DNA of 15,656 nt from Selenomonadaceae bacterium (GTDB lineage: Bacteria > Bacillota > Negativicutes > Selenomonadales > Selenomonadaceae), in assembly GCA_017390245.1 (NCBI GenBank), contig JAFPCE010000091.1, forward strand, positions 1-15,656, written 5' to 3'. The number at the start of each line of letters is the position of its first letter. The stretch's first letter is position 1. Made by a program: the position numbers and the translations under genes. Below are positions 14,321 to 15,656 of the stretch, one piece after another. The notes beneath the pieces were generated by a model. That model saw only the letters and a program-made list of their open reading frames with translations, ran no database searches and was not told where the DNA came from.

Positions 14321-14605
14321 ATGGTAGTAAATGGTATTGATGTTACAGTAAATGGTATAAACGACATGACTGAGCAGGAGATTATGGGTTATATTGACAT
14401 GCTGCAGGAGGACACTGATGAGGAGCTCAGCAGCCTGTGCATTTCTCCAGCTGCAAATGGCGAGATTAACCTGGACTATGAGCTGCAGCCTGCAAAGTTT
14501 GAGCGCATCCGCCGCATCACTGGCTATCTGGTAGGTACTATTGACCGCTGGAACAATGCTAAGCGTGCCGAGGAGCATGACCGCGTAAAGCACGGCATCA
14601 ACTGA
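14321..14605 (+). CDS. Small glycyl-radical subunit of split class III ribonucleotide reductase
   Basis: The 94-residue protein ends in FERIRRITGYLVGT, then DRWNNAKRAEEHDRVKHG. This matches the C-terminal glycyl-radical segment of NrdD (E. coli: RRVCGYL, then N..K..E...RVKH). Gly68 is the predicted radical-bearing residue, and nothing equivalent exists in the large NrdD just upstream. Residues 1-58 are unlike the NrdD zinc domain: they start with a duplicated VNGI motif, continue with an acidic helix-like region (TEQEIMGYIDMLQEDTDEEL) and may be the docking part. The ATG is preceded by AGGGGGA (14308-14314). It lies 50 bp after nrdD in another frame and 83 bp before nrdG, so it belongs to the operon. 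Glycyl-radical identity is clear from the motif; its function as an obligatory separate subunit is inferred. Confidence 0.88.
   Translation: MVVNGIDVTVNGINDMTEQEIMGYIDMLQEDTDEELSSLCISPAANGEINLDYELQPAKFERIRRITGYLVGTIDRWNNAKRAEEHDRVKHGIN
14326..14358 (+). repeat. 12-bp direct repeat in the start of the small subunit gene
   Basis: AGTAAATGGTAT occurs at 14326-14337 and again at 14347-14358, exactly 21 bp (seven codons) apart. It encodes the duplicated VNGI motif at the N-terminus of the small glycyl-radical protein and suggests a short tandem duplication. Confidence 0.7.
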
Positions 14606-14630
14606 TTTGGTTTTACACTTAAAAGCTAAT

Positions 14631-14660
14631 AAGCCCTCATGTATATGGGGGCTTGTTTTT
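14631..14660 (+). terminator. Terminator-like hairpin inside the nrd operon, before nrdG
   Basis: AAGCCCTCAT (14631-14640) pairs with the arm 14645-14654 ending GGGCTT, one G-U pair and a 4-nt loop, and is followed by GTTTTT. It lies between the small subunit gene and nrdG, where no separate promoter is obvious, so it probably gives partial termination and lower nrdG expression. Confidence 0.7.
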
Positions 14661-14688
14661 GCCTTTAAATTTTTCTAAGGTGGATAAC

Positions 14689-15213
14689 ATGGAATTGGAA
14701 TTTGACAAGGATACAGCCCTGCGGATAGCAGGCATCATGAAGGAATCCATAGTAGACGGTGAAGGCTACCGCTACAGCATATTTACCCAGGGCTGCCCTC
14801 ATAACTGCAGGGGCTGCCACAATCCCCAGACCCATGACTTTCAGGGAGGCAGGCTGGAAAAACTGGGGGATATGCTCCGGGAGGTGGTGGAAAATCCTCT
14901 TTTAAGCGGCGTAACCTTCAGCGGGGGAGAGCCCTTCTGCCAGCCAGAGCCACTGGCTATGCTGGCTCAGGAACTCCATAGCCTGCAGTACAATGTCTGG
15001 TGCTATACAGGCTATACCTATGAGCAGCTTTTAGCAGATGACAGGCCGGAAATAAGAGCTTTGCTGGAAAATATTGACGTTTTGGTAGACGGACCATTTA
15101 TCCTGGAGCAGCGGGATTTGACCCTGGCCTTTCGGGGCAGCCAGAACCAGAGGCTCATAGATATACCTGCATCCCTTGAGGCAGGAACGATAATCTTATA
15201 CGAAGCAGAATAA
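14689..15213 (+). CDS. nrdG: Anaerobic ribonucleotide reductase activating protein, radical SAM
   Basis: This 174-residue protein matches the usual NrdG length. It has the radical SAM CX3CX2C cluster motif at Cys36, Cys40 and Cys43 (GCPHNCRGCHN) and the SAM-contacting SGGEP motif. It uses S-adenosylmethionine and a 4Fe-4S cluster to abstract hydrogen from the glycine of NrdD; here the target would be Gly68 of the separate small protein. The ATG at 14689 is chosen because AAGGTGG (14677-14683) precedes it; an in-frame TTG at 14653 lies inside the upstream hairpin. It is the last gene of the operon and is followed by a terminator. Confidence 0.95.
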   Translation: MELEFDKDTALRIAGIMKESIVDGEGYRYSIFTQGCPHNCRGCHNPQTHDFQGGRLEKLGDMLREVVENPLLSGVTFSGGEPFCQPEPLAMLAQELHSLQYNVWCYTGYTYEQLLADDRPEIRALLENIDVLVDGPFILEQRDLTLAFRGSQNQRLIDIPASLEAGTIILYEAE

Positions 15214-15218
15214 AACCT

Positions 15219-15251
15219 GGCCATTGGCATGAATGCTGATGGCCGATTTTT
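15219..15251 (+). terminator. Rho-independent terminator after nrdG
   Basis: The arm 15219-15229 (starting GGCCAT) pairs with 15234-15244 (ending ATGGCC), including two G-U pairs, around a 4-nt loop; TTTTT follows at 15247-15251. Confidence 0.82.
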
Positions 15252-15354
15252 ATTGGCTGAAATAATATTAGTGAAAAAATAGTGGAGAAATACTGTAAAA
15301 ATAGTGTATGTAAATTGTATAATCAAGTTGAACACTTGAAAAAATAAAAAATCC

Positions 15355-15656
15355 ATAGTGTGTCCTGTGTTAAAATGGTTTTTCTACAAATCACAACAAA
15401 GGAGCAATCACTATGGAACACACCAATTTTAACACAGAAGAGATTATTCGTAAACCTGGCAAGCATCTTACTTCTGATGAACGAGGCAAAATTGAAGTCA
15501 TGCGTAAGCTTGGCTATTTTGATGCAAAGTTTTCAGACGTATTCAAGACCATAACGTCGGATAATGGTCCAGAGTTTGCAACTTTGTCTAAATACGAAGA
15601 TACGCATCATACCAAGATATACTTTGCTCATCCGTACTGTTCGTGCGAACGTCCTC
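15355..15656 (+). mobile_element. Partial IS30-family element, left end
   Basis: An IS30-type transposase reading frame begins at 15413, and the approximately 60 bp before it (from about 15355) should hold the left terminal inverted repeat. The exact end cannot be fixed because the right end lies outside the window. It is inserted roughly 100 bp or more after the nrdG terminator, in AT-rich DNA, so no neighbouring gene appears damaged. Confidence 0.55.
15413..15656 (+). pseudogene. IS30-family transposase with large internal deletion (cut by window edge)
   Basis: From an ATG at 15413 with an intact ribosome binding site (AAGGAG near 15398-15403), about 81 codons stay open to the window edge. 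Residues 1-35 match the IS30 N-terminus (GKHLTSDERGKIEVMRKLGY). The frame then jumps, near codons 35-41, to the C-terminal catalytic region: FKTITSDNGPEFA, with the second DDE aspartate at Asp50, and IYFAHPYCSCERP. The missing middle, probably 150-200 residues, contains most of the helix-turn-helix and the first catalytic aspartate, so this protein cannot catalyse transposition alone. The junction is in frame and free of stops, which suggests a clean deletion and a non-autonomous derivative. Confidence 0.8.

Noticed and set aside
14268..14325. Split nrdD as a sequencing frameshift or premature stop
   Set aside because: The small gene has its own ribosome binding site, start codon and 58 unrelated residues before the radical motif, and the large protein has extra tail residues; removing one base would not restore a standard NrdD.
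1..15656. tRNA, rRNA or CRISPR array
   Set aside because: No cloverleaf-like intergenic segment, no rRNA-like stretch and no regularly spaced repeats were seen; intergenic gaps are short and explained by promoters, terminators and boxes.

Overview
The window looks like a chromosomal segment of an anaerobic, moderate-GC bacterium with Firmicutes-type expression signals: near-consensus sigma-A promoters, strong Shine-Dalgarno sites, GTG and TTG starts, and hairpin-plus-T-tract terminators. The class III (oxygen-sensitive) ribonucleotide reductase with its radical-SAM activase, a second glycyl-radical-activase-like protein and a soluble PocR-domain chemoreceptor fit a gut or rumen anaerobe. My guess is a Negativicutes member (Phascolarctobacterium/Acidaminococcus-like); this is an inference from gene content, not a proven assignment. 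All intact genes lie on the + strand.

Layout. (1) 1-1192: promoter, leader hairpin, rpsF-ssb-rpsR and terminator. (2) 1225-2868: a CLC-type chloride/proton antiporter with a C-terminal RCK_C-like domain. (3) 2919-6851: a probable operon of a DeoR-family regulator, an LtaS-like membrane phosphoglycerol transferase and a PflX-like radical SAM protein. It sits behind a promoter whose -35 is buried in a palindrome, followed by a long leader hairpin. (4) 6860-8048: soluble PocR/MCP signal protein with its own promoter and terminator. (5) 8114-9152: asparaginase. (6) 9171-10548: threonine ammonia-lyase with an ACT-like domain. (7) 10626-11707: a cluster of DnaA-box-like 9-mers, a strong promoter, and a secreted NlpC/P60 peptidoglycan hydrolase. 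(8) 11703-15251: a second DnaA-box palindrome, then the anaerobic ribonucleotide reductase operon under two tandem NrdR boxes. (9) 15355-15656: an internally deleted IS30-family element cut by the window edge.

The most notable finding is in region 8. The large NrdD protein has the ATP cone, the active-site cysteines and a cysteine-rich C-terminal segment, but ends before the glycyl-radical segment. That segment (RRITGYL followed by the conserved N..K..E...RVKH pattern) is instead the C-terminal third of a separate 94-residue protein encoded 50 bp downstream, with its own ribosome binding site and an unrelated N-terminal half. NrdG follows after an internal terminator-like hairpin. The sequence therefore predicts a split class III ribonucleotide reductase in which the residue that carries the radical sits on a detachable small subunit, reminiscent of the GrcA/YfiD spare part of pyruvate formate-lyase but here apparently obligatory.

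A second theme is the unusual density of TTATCCACA-type sequences (six perfect and four single-mismatch copies between 10629 and 11894) around the cell-wall hydrolase and nrd promoters, which could connect DnaA or replication state to dNTP synthesis and envelope growth.
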